DNA of 64,000 nt from Bradyrhizobium diazoefficiens (GTDB lineage Bacteria; Pseudomonadota; Alphaproteobacteria; Rhizobiales; Xanthobacteraceae), in assembly GCF_016616235.1 (NCBI RefSeq), contig NZ_CP067100.1, positions 5,763,001 through 5,827,000 on the forward strand, written 5' to 3'. The notes beneath the pieces are model-generated. The model was not told where the DNA came from and did no database searches. It saw only the letters and a list, made by a program, of their open reading frames with translations. The position numbers were made by a program, and so were the translations under genes. Positions 35,283-45,759 of this stretch are shown one piece after another. Within the stretch, counting starts at the first letter, position 1, and every line of letters begins with the position of its first letter.

Positions 35283-37005
35283 CTAGACTGACGTAGTCGC
35301 GGCGCTCGCCCCTGCCACCGTCCCCTCCGCCAGATGCCGTCCTGCGATGTAGCCGAATGTCAGCGCCGGCCCCAGTGTGATCCCCGGCCCCGGATAATTG
35401 CCGTTCATGATCGAGCCCATGTCGTTGCCGCAGGCATAGAGGCCCGCGATCGGCGTGCCGTCGTCGCGCAGCACGCGGGCCTGGGCATCGACCTTCAGGC
35501 CGATCGCGGTGCCGAGATCTGCCGGATAGATGCGCATCGCAAGGAACGGCGCGTGGAGGATTGGCGCAACGCACGGGTTGGGCTTGTGGGCGGCGTCGCC
35601 GAGGTGCCGCTGGTAGATGGTGCTGCCGCGGCCGAATTCGGGATCGCGGCCCTCCTTCGCGCCTTCGTTGTAGCTCGCAATCGTCGCCGAAAGCACCGAA
35701 GGTTTGATGCCGAGCTTTGCCGCCAACTGCGCGATATCGGGAGCCTCGATCAACTCGCCGCTCGCCACATAGCGCCGGACACTGCGCGTGAACGGCTTGA
35801 TGCGGCCGAGGCCGTAAGCCCATAAGAACGCGCGATCGCAGATCAAGTAGAATGGCCGGTCCGGCTCGCCATGGGCATCGCAGCATCGCAAGCACGAACT
35901 CGTGGTAGGACAGCGCCTCGTTGACGAAGCGACGGCCGGCGGCGTTGACTGCGATCACGCCGGGCTTGGCGCGGTCGGTCACCGTATGCGGGAAGATACC
36001 GCGGCTACCGTCGGCGCGGCGGAACAGCGAGGCCGGCACCCAATAGGCCGGGCTCGTCGCCTCCGTGTTGAGTGCGGCACCGGCCGTGGCGGCGAGCCGA
36101 AGCCCGTCGCCCGTGCTCGATGCATTGGTCGCCGAGACAAATCCTGCGGCCGGTGGAAAGAAGCGTTTGCGCAAAGCCGCGTCATGCGAGAAGCCGCCCG
36201 TTGCCAGCACCACGCCACGGCGCGCGGAGATCTCGCGGTTGCGGGCGCCGTGGCGGAGGACGACGCCCGCGACCCGTTCGCCTTGCATCGATAAATCCTC
36301 GACGTGAGCGCTGAACAGGATTTCGGCCTGCCGCGCCAGCAGCGAGGCATAGAGCCGCGCCGCGAGCGCATTGCCGAGATGCAGCGTCGTGCCGCGCGGG
36401 CTGCGCAGCCGCTGCAAGGCGTATTGGGAAACCAGGCGGGCCGCGCGCAGGGTCGAACGCAGCGACTTTCCGACCCGTCGCAGATGCGGGATGTCGAGGC
36501 GATTGACCATCATCCCGCCGAACAGCGTGAACTCCGGTAGCGGCGGCCGCAATCGCGCAAAGCTTCTGCCCAGCCGCGTGGCATCGAACGCGACCGGCTC
36601 CAGCACACGCCCGCCTGATGTCGCGCCCAGCCGCTCCGGATAATAGTCCGGATAGACCTTCACCGGCTGGAGCCGCAGTTCAGTGTTGGCTTCGAGCCAG
36701 GCGATCGCCTCCGGCCCTCGGGCAAGGAAGGCGGCGCGCAGACCGGCATTGGCAGGCTCGGGCACCGTGCTCGACAGATAGCGGGCGGCATCCGTGATGG
36801 TGTCGGAGAGCCCGGCCTCTTTCATCTTGGCATTGGCGGGAATCCAGACCATGCCGCCGGACCACGCCGTGGTGCCGCCGACGAAGCCGGTCTTCTCGAT
36901 CACCAGCACGCGCAGGCCTTCGGCTGCGGCGACGGCTGCTGCTGTCATGCCACCGGCACCGGCGCCGATGACAATGACGTCGTAGGTCTCGTGCGCCGGC
37001 ATCAT
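35283..37005 (-). pseudogene. FAD-dependent dehydrogenase (3-ketosteroid dehydrogenase-like), single-base frameshift
   Basis: A flavoprotein of about 574 residues if the frame is repaired. The N-terminal FAD motif is VIVIGAGAGGMTAAAVAAAEG, followed by GFVGGTTAWSGGMVWIP, which is typical of the fumarate-reductase/3-ketosteroid-1-dehydrogenase superfamily. The C-terminal part has LYACGNDMGSIMNGNYPGPG. The two halves are in different frames. Reading is normal to SYHEFVLAM, then shifts; the rest resumes as DAHGEPDRPFYL in another frame. One extra base near 35880-35884 (ATGCTGCGATGCC, in coding sense) explains it. Both halves are otherwise clean, so this is either a very recent mutation or a sequence error. 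Confidence 0.85.
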
Positions 37006-37060
37006 GCGGCAAGGTCCTGATGAGGCATGACACCGTCATACCCCGCCCGCCGTCCCGCAG

Positions 37061-38080
37061 CTAGCGGGTGGGCTTGCGCTCGATCGGGTCGATATCGATC
37101 GCCCGCAGGCGGCCGAGCCGCAGCACGTCCATGGCGAGGCGCCGGCCGATCCGGTCGCGGTCGAGCACCCGGATCAGATCATCGACGCCGTTGATATCGA
37201 CGCCGTCGAGCCTGATCACGACGTCGCCGGGCAACAGGCCCGCCTTCGCCGCAGGTCCATCCGGCTCGATCTGCATCAGCAGCGCGCCCATGTTGTTCTC
37301 GACGCCGGCCAGCACCGCGTGCCGCCGCGGCACCGGCGCGGTCTGCCCGGCAACGCCGATATAGGCGCGGCGGACATAGCCGTGACGGATGATCTCTGAC
37401 AGCACGAATTGCGCGGTGTTGCTGGCGACAGCAAAGCAGATGCCTTGCGCACCATTGATGATGGCGGTGTTGATGCCGATCACCTCGGCATTCGACGACA
37501 CCAGCGGCCCGCCGGAATTGCCGGGGTTGAGCGCGGCATCGGTCTGGATCACGTCCTCGATGGTCCGGCCGCTGACCGAGCGGATCGAGCGTCCGAGCGC
37601 CGAGACCACGCCGGCCGTGACGGTCGATTCGAAGCCTAGCGGATTGCCGATCGCGATCACGAGCTGGCCGCGCCGCAAGGTTTTGGAATTGCCGAGCGCC
37701 GCATAAGGCAGATCGCGCGCGCCATTGGCGCGCAGCAGCGCCAGATCCGTGTCGGGATCGACGCCGAGCACCCGGGCGTCGCCGACATGGCCTTCGACAT
37801 CGCGCAGCCGGATCTCCCTGGCCGCGCCGACCACATGGCTGTTGGTGAGCACGAGCCCATCCGGCGAGATCACGATGCCGGAGCCGAGGCCGCCGCGCTC
37901 GCGGCCGTTCGGCAGCTTCGGCCCGGTCTCGACGCGCACGACCGCAGGTCCGACGCGGCCGGTGACGTCGATCACGGCATTGGAATAAGCGTCGAGCAGC
38001 GCCCGGTCATCGACCGGGACAGCCGGCTGCGTTCGCGATGACGCGACGTCATCGACGATATCTGAAGTGAAATCCAGCAT
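37061..38080 (-). CDS. S1C (Deg/HtrA-like) serine protease with one PDZ domain
   Basis: A 339-residue trypsin-like protease. The catalytic triad is His82 (TNSHVV), Asp112 (DTDLALL) and Ser189 (NPGNSGGPL). The oxyanion region and DAALNPGNSGG are intact. A single PDZ domain covers about 245-330 (GALLMQIEPDGPAAKAGLLPGDV). Unlike DegP it has no signal peptide or membrane anchor, only an acidic N-terminus, so it appears to be cytoplasmic or exported by an unusual route. It stands apart, with the broken flavin dehydrogenase downstream and the gluconate-dehydrogenase-like gene upstream. Confidence 0.9.
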   Translation of the reverse strand: MLDFTSDIVDDVASSRTQPAVPVDDRALLDAYSNAVIDVTGRVGPAVVRVETGPKLPNGRERGGLGSGIVISPDGLVLTNSHVVGAAREIRLRDVEGHVGDARVLGVDPDTDLALLRANGARDLPYAALGNSKTLRRGQLVIAIGNPLGFESTVTAGVVSALGRSIRSVSGRTIEDVIQTDAALNPGNSGGPLVSSNAEVIGINTAIINGAQGICFAVASNTAQFVLSEIIRHGYVRRAYIGVAGQTAPVPRRHAVLAGVENNMGALLMQIEPDGPAAKAGLLPGDVVIRLDGVDINGVDDLIRVLDRDRIGRRLAMDVLRLGRLRAIDIDPIERKPTR

Positions 38081-38171
38081 GGCAAGAGTCCTTGAGGCTC
38101 ACACAGATGGTGGTCTGCTCCTGCCGGCGCAAGGGATCCGTCTGGGATGCAGGGCTGGACTGCCCAGATGG

Positions 38172-38621
38172 CTAGGGCGCACGCCGCAGCGTCCCGCCTC
38201 TCGCCTTGACCGGATCGAGCAGCGACCAATCGCCGTCCGGGAGGACATGGCCCTTGGGGAACGGCGCGCGCAGCTCGAGCCCGAGCGAGCGCAGCACGCG
38301 GTCGTCGCGGTAGTAGCATTGCAGGACGACGCGAACGAGCGTGGCGGCCGGCGGGCCGCCGGAGCTTCGAAACTCCTGCGCTACCGCATCGCGCGCAGCG
38401 GGCTCGAGGTCCGCCAGCGGCGTGCCGGCCAGCCGTGCCAGATGGTCCAGCGCCGCCGCGACCAATTTGGTGTCACGTCCCAGCGTCGCCAGCATATCGG
38501 CCTGGATCGCGGGATCGTCGGCGCCGGGCATGTTGTATTCATCGCTGGCGGGAATGATCATCGCAGCAATTGTGCGGAGGTCGTCGCGCTGCCGTGGCGA
38601 GAGGGAGAATTGATCAGGCAT
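38172..38621 (-). CDS. Gluconate 2-dehydrogenase subunit 3-like protein
   Basis: A 149-residue protein resembling the small gamma subunit that accompanies membrane GMC dehydrogenases. The opening SPRQRDDLRTIAAMIIPASDEYNMPGADDP matches the family start; no twin-arginine signal is present, whereas many relatives have one. It starts at the ATG at 38621, with AAGAGGAAG upstream. Its expected partner, a GMC flavoprotein, lies upstream on the same strand but is frameshifted, and a dispersed repeat separates them. It would help assembly or export of the complex. Confidence 0.75.
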   Translation of the reverse strand: MPDQFSLSPRQRDDLRTIAAMIIPASDEYNMPGADDPAIQADMLATLGRDTKLVAAALDHLARLAGTPLADLEPAARDAVAQEFRSSGGPPAATLVRVVLQCYYRDDRVLRSLGLELRAPFPKGHVLPDGDWSLLDPVKARGGTLRRAP

Positions 38622-38661
38622 GACTTCCTCTTGTCGAAACATTGCGGCCAAGGTGACGGTG

Positions 38662-38782
38662 CCCTCGCTCCCCCGCTCGCGGGGGAGGATTGGGGAGAGG
38701 GTCCTTCCACAAAGGGATTTCCCCAGAGGAGAGAGCCCTCACCTTGCGCGTTGCGCCGACCTCTCCCGCAAGCGGGAGAGGT
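38662..38782. repeat. Dispersed repeat, copy B
   Basis: Starts CCCTCGCTCCCCCGCTCGCG, contains GGATTGGGGAGAGGGTCC and GAGCCCTCACC, and ends CGACCTCTCCCGCAAGCGGG plus AGAGGT. It is the counterpart of copy A at 27338-27457 and separates the GMC dehydrogenase from its small subunit. Confidence 0.8.
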
Positions 38783-38819
38783 GCACCGAACGCAGAGGTC
38801 CTTTTGCTCTGCATCATTC

Positions 38820-40417
38820 TCAGTCGAACAGATTCGCGAGGCGCTGCTTCATCTGGTCGGCGATGTAGAGCGCGAGGGCCTGGATGGTGGAGGTCGGGTT
38901 CACGCCGCCCGACGTGACGAAGATGCTGCCGTCGACGATGAACAGGTTCTTCACGTCATGTGTGCGCCCCCATTCATTGACCACGGAGCGTTCAGGGTCG
39001 GTGCCCATCCGCGCGGTGCCGAGCAGATGCCAGCCGCCCCAGGGGATCGGCGAGTTGACGCAGATGTCGGTCGCTCCCGCCGTCTCGAGAAACTCGCGGC
39101 CGCGCGCGAGCGCATGGTCCATCATCTTCCGGCTGTTCTCGCTGATGGTGTAGTCGATCTTCGGCGCGGGGATGCCGTGGCTGTCCTTCATGACAGGATC
39201 GAGCGTGACCTGGTTGTGCTCCTCCGGCAGGTCCTCGCAGATCGCGGAGAAGCCCAGGCGATGGCCGTTGAGCTTGCGGAAGACGCGGTGATGATCCTCG
39301 CCCCACGGCAGAATGCCCTTCTGCTCGCTGACGACGGCCTCGAACACCGGCCCGGCGCCGCGCACGAACTGGACGCCATAGCGCGCACGAAGCCGCGCGA
39401 GAGGTCGGTGTCGTACCACTCCTTGCTCCACAGACAGGTCGGCGGCGCACGGTTAGAGTCGGTCGGCTCCTTCACATAACCGTAGATCTGCGCATAGGGA
39501 TGGAACATCAGATTCTTGCCGACGAGGCCGGACGAATTGGCGAGGCCGTTCGGGAAGCGGCCCGATGCCGAGTTCAGCAGCAGCCGCGGCGTGCCGACCC
39601 CGTTGCAGGCGATGATGACGACATGCGCGGGCTGGAACTGCTCGACGCCATCCTTGTCGTAATAGACCACGCCCGAGGCCATGCCGCTCTCGTCGGTGGT
39701 GATCTCGCGCACCCGGCAATGAGTACGCAGCTCGACGCCGGCGCGGATCGCATGCGGCCAATAGGTGATGTCGGTCGAGGATTTTGCGCCTTGCGCGCAG
39801 GCCGGGGTGCAATGGCCGAGATTGATGCAGCGCGCCCGGCCCTCATAGTCCATGGTCGCGACCGTCGTGTCCGACGGCCACCAGTGCCAGCCGAGCTTGT
39901 TCATGGCCTTGCCGATGATCGCGCCGGACAGGCCGAGCGGCTGCTGCGGCATCGGCGGATGCGTCAGCGGCGAGCGTGGATCGCCTGACAGGCCTGACGT
40001 CCCCATCATGCGGTCGTTCTCCTCAAAGAACGGCGTCAGGGCGTTGTAATCGATCGGCCAGTCGTCGGCGACGCCATCGAGCGTCTTCACCTTGAAATCG
40101 GAGGGATGCAGCCGCGGCCAGTGCGCGGTGTACATCACCGTCGAGCCGCCGACTGCGTTGTAGTTGACGACCTTGATGGGCGAATTGTCGTCGTTGATCG
40201 GATAGTCCTCGGGCCGGCCGCGGACGTTGGGGCTCGACGACCACTCGCCGTAGAACTTGGCCTCCCAGTCGCGGCCCGTGCTGGGATATTCCGCCGGGTT
40301 CATCCAGCCGCCCTGCTCCAGGCAGAGGATGTGCATCTTGGTCTCGGCCAGCGACCACGCCACCGCTGCGCCCGATGCGCCGGCACCGATGATCAGGACG
40401 TCCACGGGGTCTTTCAT
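38820..40417 (-). pseudogene. GMC-family oxidoreductase, single-base frameshift
   Basis: A flavoprotein of about 532 residues when repaired, related to the large subunit of membrane gluconate/sorbitol dehydrogenases. The N-terminus VDVLIIGAGASGAAVAWSL is the FAD fold, with GGWMNPAEYPS and AVGGSTVMYTAHWPRL after it. The C-terminal NSPIPWGGWHLLGTARMG and VNPTSTIQALALYIAD hold the family His and Asn. Reading shifts near 39379: LSRGFVRA is followed by a nonsense tail, while GVQFVRGAGPVFEAV continues in a second frame; one base has been lost. The start has GGGGAGGAAAGG upstream. Partner: the subunit-3-like gene downstream. Confidence 0.87.
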
Positions 40418-40617
40418 CGCAACCCTTTCCTCCCCTTCGCCGCTTCCCGGGCGATTCGGCCTTCGCAGTCCGGAAGGCTGCGCAAACGATAGGATCAGAG
40501 CGACGGCCGAGTAAAGGCGTGCGGCCGGAATGTCGCACTTCGCCGAGCGCAGACCATTGGTATCGCACCGTCCGGATGCTAGGAACGAGGCGCCAGAGCA
40601 ATCGATAGCGAGACCGT

Positions 40618-41406
40618 ATGTCCTTCCGAAATTTCTTTGCCGTTGCCCGCACTTTTGCGCTCGTTTCGTTTTTCGCGCTGTCCGGATTTCTGGTCACTGC
40701 CGGACCGGCCGGCGCGCTGACTGCGGCCGCGACGGTCCGGGACGGCAATTCCATCCAGCTCGGCGACGTGACCTATCGGCTCGACGGCGTCGACGCGCCC
40801 GAACTGGACCAGGTCTGCATCGACGACCACGCTGATCCCTGGACCTGCGGCGTCGAGGCCCGCGAGCAGCTAACCAAGCTGATCAATAAGCGCCCCGTGC
40901 GCTGTGACGACGTCGGGCCCGAAAAGCGCTTTGGCAAGCGCCACCGTGCGATCTGCACCGCGGAGGGCGACAAGACCAGCCTGAACGAGCAACTGCTCAA
41001 GCTCGGCTTTGCCATTGCGCAAGAACCGATCAAGGCGAACGTCAAGCCGGCGGCAGCCGAGGCCAGGGCCGCCTCGGCCGGGATCTGGAAAGGCTGCTTT
41101 GTTGCACCGCAAGAATTCCGCACCGGGAAAAAGGACGGTGCGCTGCTGGGCGCCGCCTGTCGCCCGGACCGCGACAAGGAAATCCGCGCCGCGCTGTTTC
41201 CCGAGGATTTGACGATGCCGCCGAGCTGCAGCATCAAGGGCAAGCTTGCCGTGCGCGCACGCGTCACTGGCAATATCGGCATCTATCATCTGCGGGGCTG
41301 CCCGAGCTACCCGGCGACAACCAAGCCCGACCGCTGGTTCTGCTCAGAGGACGACGCCCAAGCGGCCGGCTTCCGCAAGGCCTATAATTGCCGCCGGCCA
41401 AAGTGA
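40618..41406 (+). CDS. Secreted thermonuclease-family protein
   Basis: A 262-residue exported protein. The signal peptide ([23 protein letters not shown]) ends near residue 35. The staphylococcal nuclease-like barrel follows: [24 protein letters not shown], with the Arg and Asp of the family active site, LKLGFAIAQ and SAGIWKGCF. Cysteines are frequent, suggesting disulfides. A C-terminal zone [17 protein letters not shown]...[17 protein letters not shown] is a separate small domain seen after nucleases and other exported proteins; its role is unknown. It probably degrades DNA or RNA outside the cytoplasm, but this family also contains members without measured nuclease activity. Confidence 0.87.
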   Translation: MSFRNFFAVARTFALVSFFALSGFLVTAGPAGALTAAATVRDGNSIQLGDVTYRLDGVDAPELDQVCIDDHADPWTCGVEAREQLTKLINKRPVRCDDVGPEKRFGKRHRAICTAEGDKTSLNEQLLKLGFAIAQEPIKANVKPAAAEARAASAGIWKGCFVAPQEFRTGKKDGALLGAACRPDRDKEIRAALFPEDLTMPPSCSIKGKLAVRARVTGNIGIYHLRGCPSYPATTKPDRWFCSEDDAQAAGFRKAYNCRRPK

Positions 41407-41529
41407 ACAAGTGGTTCACGCAGCCGTGAGTGGTAGACCGAGACAGTATTGATCCGGAATTGAACTCTATCGAGAGTTGCGGCACTTATAAACGTGCGCA
41501 CGCGCCTTGCGCGAGCGCTTCCTTGGCAG

Positions 41530-41611
41530 ATGATCCTCACCGGATTGTCTTTGCTCGGGCGTTTCCTCCCTAGACTTGGGCCGCTTGTCACAACAAGCGG
41601 CTCTTCTTTTT
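41530..41611 (+). ncRNA. Probable small RNA, MmgR (alpha-r8) type
   Basis: The 255-base gap before cyoD ends in an RNA-like structure. It has the unpaired decamer TTTCCTCCCT at 41562-41571, directly followed by a terminator hairpin. The decamer and its position next to the terminator are the hallmark I recall for the alphaproteobacterial MmgR/alpha-r8 RNAs (about 77 nt), which in Sinorhizobium control polyhydroxybutyrate storage. CCUCCC can pair with ribosome-binding sites. The 5' end is estimated from the usual length, not seen. Absence of any open frame supports a non-coding gene. Confidence 0.6.
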
Positions 41612-41612
41612 T
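41580..41612 (+). terminator. Rho-independent terminator of the small RNA
   Basis: A perfect 9-base stem GCCGCTTGT (41580-41588) and ACAAGCGGC (41593-41601) with loop CACA is followed by TCTTCTTTTTT. This is the strongest intrinsic terminator in the window. Confidence 0.9.
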
Positions 41613-41661
41613 GTGCAGCGCTGAAGGCAAATTGGCGGAGGCGTGGAAACCATCGCCCGCG

Positions 41662-42048
41662 CTACTGGCGCATCATGATCTGATCCATCGGCGGCATGTT
41701 CTGGTTGAGATGCCCCATGATCCAGACGGTTCCGCCGACCACCAGGAACACGACCAGCAATCCGAAGGCGAGCGCCAGCACGTTGTTGGTGTTGTCAGGT
41801 CCCGTGGTGATGTGCAGGAAGAACACCAGATGCACGCCCATCTGTGCGATCGCGAGCACGATCAGTGCGACGGGGATCGAGGGCTGCCAGACCAGATCCG
41901 TCCCGGCAATGAAGAACGAGGTTGCCGTGAGCAGCAGGGCGAGGCCGAGACCGACGACATAGCCGAGGATCCGTTCGCCGACACTGTGTTGCTCCTCCTC
42001 GCCCGGGGCGAGGTCATGTTCGGCATGGACATGCGTCTGATCGCTCAT
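41662..42048 (-). CDS. cyoD: Cytochrome o ubiquinol oxidase subunit IV
   Basis: A 128-residue inner-membrane subunit with three helices (LGYVVGLGLALLLTATSFFI, IPVALIVLAIAQMGVHLVFFLHI, NVLALAFGLLVVFLVVGGTVWIM) and a His/Glu-rich N-terminus. It helps assembly of the heme-copper oxidase. The ATG at 42048 overlaps the cyoC stop codon by 4 bases. It is the last gene of the operon; no heme O synthase (cyoE) follows, so heme supply comes from elsewhere. Confidence 0.92.
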   Translation of the reverse strand: MSDQTHVHAEHDLAPGEEEQHSVGERILGYVVGLGLALLLTATSFFIAGTDLVWQPSIPVALIVLAIAQMGVHLVFFLHITTGPDNTNNVLALAFGLLVVFLVVGGTVWIMGHLNQNMPPMDQIMMRQ

Positions 42049-42686
42049 ACGCCACTCCCAAGCAAGTAGACGACGGAGAACACCGCGACCCAGATGATGT
42101 CGAGCGCGTGCCAGAACAGCGCAAAGCACATCATCCGCCGCAATATGTCGGCGCGAAAGCCCTTTGCGAAGACTTGGGCCATCATGGTGAGCAGCCACAA
42201 GATGCCGGCGGAGACATGCAGGCCGTGGCAACCGACCAGCGAGAAGAACGCGGTCAGGAACGCGCTACGCGACGGACCATAACCGCGCGCGACGAGATCG
42301 GCGAATTCGCGGAATTCGATGGCGAGGAAGATCAGCCCGAGCACGCAGGTTACGGCCATGCCGAGATAGAACCAGAACCGGTTGCGTACGTCCGCGGCAA
42401 TGCTCGCCATACCGCAGGTGAAGCTCGACAGCAGCAGGCAGACCGTCTCGATCGCGACGTTTCGCTGCTCGAAGATCTCCGAGCCCTTCGGCCCTCCGGC
42501 GGTCTGGTCGACCAGCACCGCGTAGGCGGCAAAGAAGCAGGAGAACATCACGATGTCGGAGAGCAGGAAGATCCAGAAGCCGTAGGCGGTCACGATGCGC
42601 TTCGGCGCCGGGCCCGAATGCTCGATGACGACGCCGATGTGATGAGGATCGGCATGCGCGCGGCCTACGGTTGCGGTCATCGACAT
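42045..42686 (-). CDS. cyoC: Cytochrome o ubiquinol oxidase subunit III
   Basis: A 213-residue inner-membrane subunit with five helices, matching CyoC: YGFWIFLLSDIVMFSCFFAAYAVL, then CLLLSSFTCGMASIA and FSLVGCHGLHVSAGILWLLTM. It begins at ATG 42686 (MSMTATVGR), which overlaps the cyoB stop. It stabilises subunits I and II and has no redox centre. A longer reading frame upstream overlaps cyoB and is not used. Confidence 0.93.
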   Translation of the reverse strand: MSMTATVGRAHADPHHIGVVIEHSGPAPKRIVTAYGFWIFLLSDIVMFSCFFAAYAVLVDQTAGGPKGSEIFEQRNVAIETVCLLLSSFTCGMASIAADVRNRFWFYLGMAVTCVLGLIFLAIEFREFADLVARGYGPSRSAFLTAFFSLVGCHGLHVSAGILWLLTMMAQVFAKGFRADILRRMMCFALFWHALDIIWVAVFSVVYLLGSGV

Positions 42687-44689
42687 CAGACTGTTCCCGC
42701 CATGCTGACGAGGCTGCGCCGCTCCTCGAGATTGATGCGGTCGATGCGGGCGACCTCGGCGGCCGGAATGACGTATTCGTCGTGGTCGCGCCAGGCGAAC
42801 ACGACGAAGGTCGCGAATGCCCCGATGCCGCCAAGGATCACCATCCACCAGATGTGCCAGATTAGCGCAAAGCCCATGATGGTGGCGAAGAAGGCGCAGA
42901 CGAAGCCGGTCGGCGAGTTCCGGGGCATCTCGATATCCTGATACTCGGGCACGTCATGTTCGAGCGATTGCTGCTGGGCGCGGGCTTTCATGTCCCAATA
43001 GGCATCCTCCCCGCGCACGTCCGGATTGAACGCGAAATTGAACACGGGCGGCGGCGACGAGGTCGCCCATTCCAGCGAGCGTCCGTCCCAGGGATCGCCG
43101 GTGCGGTCACGCAACGCATCCCGGTTGCGGATGCTGACGACGAGTTGCACGATCTGACAGATCACGCCAACCGACAGAACGGCCATTCCGAGAGCTGCCA
43201 CGAGCATCCACGGCCGCCACGCCGCGACATCATAGTGCTGCAGGCGCCGCGTCATGCCGAGCATGCCCGCGATATAGAGCGGCATGAAGGTGACGTAAAA
43301 TCCGACGAAGGTGAACCAGAACGCCAGCTTGCCCCAGCGCTCGTCGAGACGAAAGCCGAACGCCTTCGGAAACCAGTATTCGAAACCGGCGAAGGCGCCG
43401 AACAGCACGCCGCCGATGATGACGTTGTGGAAATGCGCCACCAGGAACATGCTGTTGTGGAGCATGAAATCCGCCGGCGGCACCGCGACCAGAACGCCGG
43501 TGAGGCCGCCGATGATGAAGGTGACCATGAAGCCGACCGCCCACAGCATCGGCGTCGCGAAACGGATGCGGCCGCCATACATCGTGAACAGCCAATTGTA
43601 GATCTTCACGCCTGTCGGTATCGCGATGATCATGCTGGCGATGCCGAAAATGGCGTTGACGTCGGGGCCAGCGCCCATCGTGAAGAAATGGTGCAGCCAG
43701 ACCATGAAGGAGACGACGCAGATCGCCATGGTGGCGAGCACCATGGAGCGATAGCCGAACAGCGCCTTGCCCGAGAAGGTCGACACCACTTCGGAGAAGA
43801 TGCCGAACGCCGGCAGTACCAGGATGTAGACCTCCGGATGCCCCCAGGCCCAGATCAGATTCATGAACATCATGACATTGCCGCCGGCCTCGTTGGTGAA
43901 AAAGTGGAAGCCGAGATAGCGGTCGAGCAGCAGCATCGCGAGCGTGGCGGTGAGGATCGGGAACGCCGCGACGATCAGGAGGTTCGAGGCGAGCGTAGTC
44001 CAGCAAAACATCGGCATGCGCAAATAGTTCATACCCTTCGTGCGCAGCTTCAGCACCGTCGTGACGAGATTGATGCCGGCCACCAGCGTGCCGACGCCGG
44101 AGATCTGGAGCGACCAGGCATAGTAGTCGACGCCGACGCCCGGCGAATAGGACAGTCCCGACAGCGGCGGAAAGGCGAGCCAGCCGGTGCGCGCGAACTC
44201 GCCGATCACGAGCGAGAGGTTGACCAGCAGCGCGCCGGTCGCCGTCAGCCAGAAGCCGACCGAATTGAGCGTCGGGAACGCGACATCGCGCACGCCGAGC
44301 TGGAGCGGCACGACCAGGTTCATCAGCCCGATCACGAACGGCATCGCCACGAAGAAGATCATGATGGTGCCGTGAGCCGAAAAAATCTGGTTGTAGTGCT
44401 CGGGCGGAAGGTAGCCCTGCGACTGATAGGCGATCGCCTGCTGAATCCGCATCATGATGGCGTCGCTGCCGCCGCGCAGCAGCATCACCGACGCCAGCAG
44501 GATGTACATCACGCCGATGCGCTTGTGGTCGACGCTGGTGATCCATTCGCTCCAGAGATAGGGCAGGTGTCCCTTGACCACGACCCAGCCCAGCACGGCG
44601 AGGATGCCGACCAGCACCACCCCTCCGGCGATGAGCGGAATGGGCTGGTCGAACGGGATCGCCGACCAGTCGAGCTTACCGAGCATCAT
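42686..44689 (-). CDS. cyoB: Cytochrome o ubiquinol oxidase subunit I
   Basis: The 667-residue catalytic subunit that reduces O2 at a heme-copper centre and pumps protons. The sequence [14 protein letters not shown] aligns with the E. coli CyoB start. [44 protein letters not shown] (copper His and the His-Tyr pair) and [10 protein letters not shown] carry the histidine ligands. The region [11 protein letters not shown] has the two late heme histidines. I place the start at ATG 44689, with GGAGG just upstream; an in-frame ATG at 44698 is an alternative. It overlaps the end of cyoA. Confidence 0.95.
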   Translation of the reverse strand: MMLGKLDWSAIPFDQPIPLIAGGVVLVGILAVLGWVVVKGHLPYLWSEWITSVDHKRIGVMYILLASVMLLRGGSDAIMMRIQQAIAYQSQGYLPPEHYNQIFSAHGTIMIFFVAMPFVIGLMNLVVPLQLGVRDVAFPTLNSVGFWLTATGALLVNLSLVIGEFARTGWLAFPPLSGLSYSPGVGVDYYAWSLQISGVGTLVAGINLVTTVLKLRTKGMNYLRMPMFCWTTLASNLLIVAAFPILTATLAMLLLDRYLGFHFFTNEAGGNVMMFMNLIWAWGHPEVYILVLPAFGIFSEVVSTFSGKALFGYRSMVLATMAICVVSFMVWLHHFFTMGAGPDVNAIFGIASMIIAIPTGVKIYNWLFTMYGGRIRFATPMLWAVGFMVTFIIGGLTGVLVAVPPADFMLHNSMFLVAHFHNVIIGGVLFGAFAGFEYWFPKAFGFRLDERWGKLAFWFTFVGFYVTFMPLYIAGMLGMTRRLQHYDVAAWRPWMLVAALGMAVLSVGVICQIVQLVVSIRNRDALRDRTGDPWDGRSLEWATSSPPPVFNFAFNPDVRGEDAYWDMKARAQQQSLEHDVPEYQDIEMPRNSPTGFVCAFFATIMGFALIWHIWWMVILGGIGAFATFVVFAWRDHDEYVIPAAEVARIDRINLEERRSLVSMAGTV

Positions 44690-45515
44690 GGCCTCCACTG
44701 TGCGACCGGCCGGCCTCGGATGCGAGCTCCGGTCCCGGCCCCGGCGGGATGTGCTGGGTCGCGATCAGGTCGAACAGGCGGGGATCGTCGAGCCGGTAGA
44801 CCGGCCTGCCCGTCTCGATGCCTTGCTGCATCAGCTTCTTGTAGCTCTCCTCGTTCAGCACGGCATCCGTCTTCGCGGTGTTCGCGACCCACTCCGGAAA
44901 GGCGAGCGGCGAGATCACGTTGACGTCGAACATCATGTCGGGAAAGCCGTCGCCGGAGAAATGGGCCGACAGGCCTTGCAACTTGCCCTCATTGTCGGCG
45001 CGCAGGTTCAGCTTCGTCACCATGCCGTTCATGGTGTAGATCATGCTGCCGAGCTGCGGGATGAAGAACACGTTCATCACGCTCGACGATGTCAGCTGGA
45101 AATTCAGCTCCGCGCCGGCCGGCACCGTCAGCGTGTTGACCGTGGCGATGCGCTGGTCCGGATAGATGAACAGCCATTTCCAGTCGAGCGAGACGGCCTG
45201 GATTCTCACAGGACTTCCGGTCCCCGGCACGGGCGCGGCGGGATCCAGCTGATGCGAGCCGATCCAGGCAACGCCGCCGAGCAGGATGACGGTAAGCGCC
45301 GGGATCGACCACACCACCATTTCGACGCGGCCGGAATAGACGAAGCCAGGCTGGTAACGGGCGCGCGGATTCGATGCGCGAAACCAGAAGGCGAACGCCA
45401 GGATCGCGATAATGGTCGGCACCACGATGGCGAGCATGATGAAGACCGAATCGACCAAAATGGTGCTGTTGGCCGCAGCCACGGGCCCTTGTGGATCGAG
45501 CAGATTCATCGGCAA
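44676..45515 (-). CDS. cyoA: Cytochrome o ubiquinol oxidase subunit II
   Basis: A 279-residue subunit with two N-terminal helices and a periplasmic cupredoxin-like domain. [18 protein letters not shown] and [21 protein letters not shown] match CyoA; the copper-A cysteines of cytochrome c oxidases are absent, as expected for a quinol oxidase. Usual CyoA proteins begin with a lipoprotein signal and Cys. Here the frame opens at a TTG ([14 protein letters not shown]) soon after an in-frame stop, and no lipobox is visible. Either this lineage lacks the lipid anchor or the N-terminus is damaged. First gene of cyoABCD. Confidence 0.9.
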   Translation of the reverse strand: MPMNLLDPQGPVAAANSTILVDSVFIMLAIVVPTIIAILAFAFWFRASNPRARYQPGFVYSGRVEMVVWSIPALTVILLGGVAWIGSHQLDPAAPVPGTGSPVRIQAVSLDWKWLFIYPDQRIATVNTLTVPAGAELNFQLTSSSVMNVFFIPQLGSMIYTMNGMVTKLNLRADNEGKLQGLSAHFSGDGFPDMMFDVNVISPLAFPEWVANTAKTDAVLNEESYKKLMQQGIETGRPVYRLDDPRLFDLIATQHIPPGPGPELASEAGRSHSGGHDAR

Positions 45516-45759
45516 GCCACTGGCGGTTGGGAAGCCCCAAGACAGAGCCTAGCGCGGGAAAGGCTCCGGCAGCAAACGCGGTCGCCCGAAAACGGTTCCT
45601 GAACCGCAAGGGCCAGCCATGCACAACGGATCGGGCTCAACATGCAATTCCGTGTGATGTCAATGACATGAACGCAGGAGCATGCTCTTCTCTCCGAGAG
45701 AGGCGATTGCTAATCTGCACGAAAATGACGAGATGGTCCGATCCAGGGAGTGAGCCGAG

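Noticed and set aside
41956..44923. Long forward frames across the cyo operon
   Set aside because: They are antisense to cyoB and cyoA, which have strong family matches and heme-copper motifs; the forward translations are charged and repetitive.
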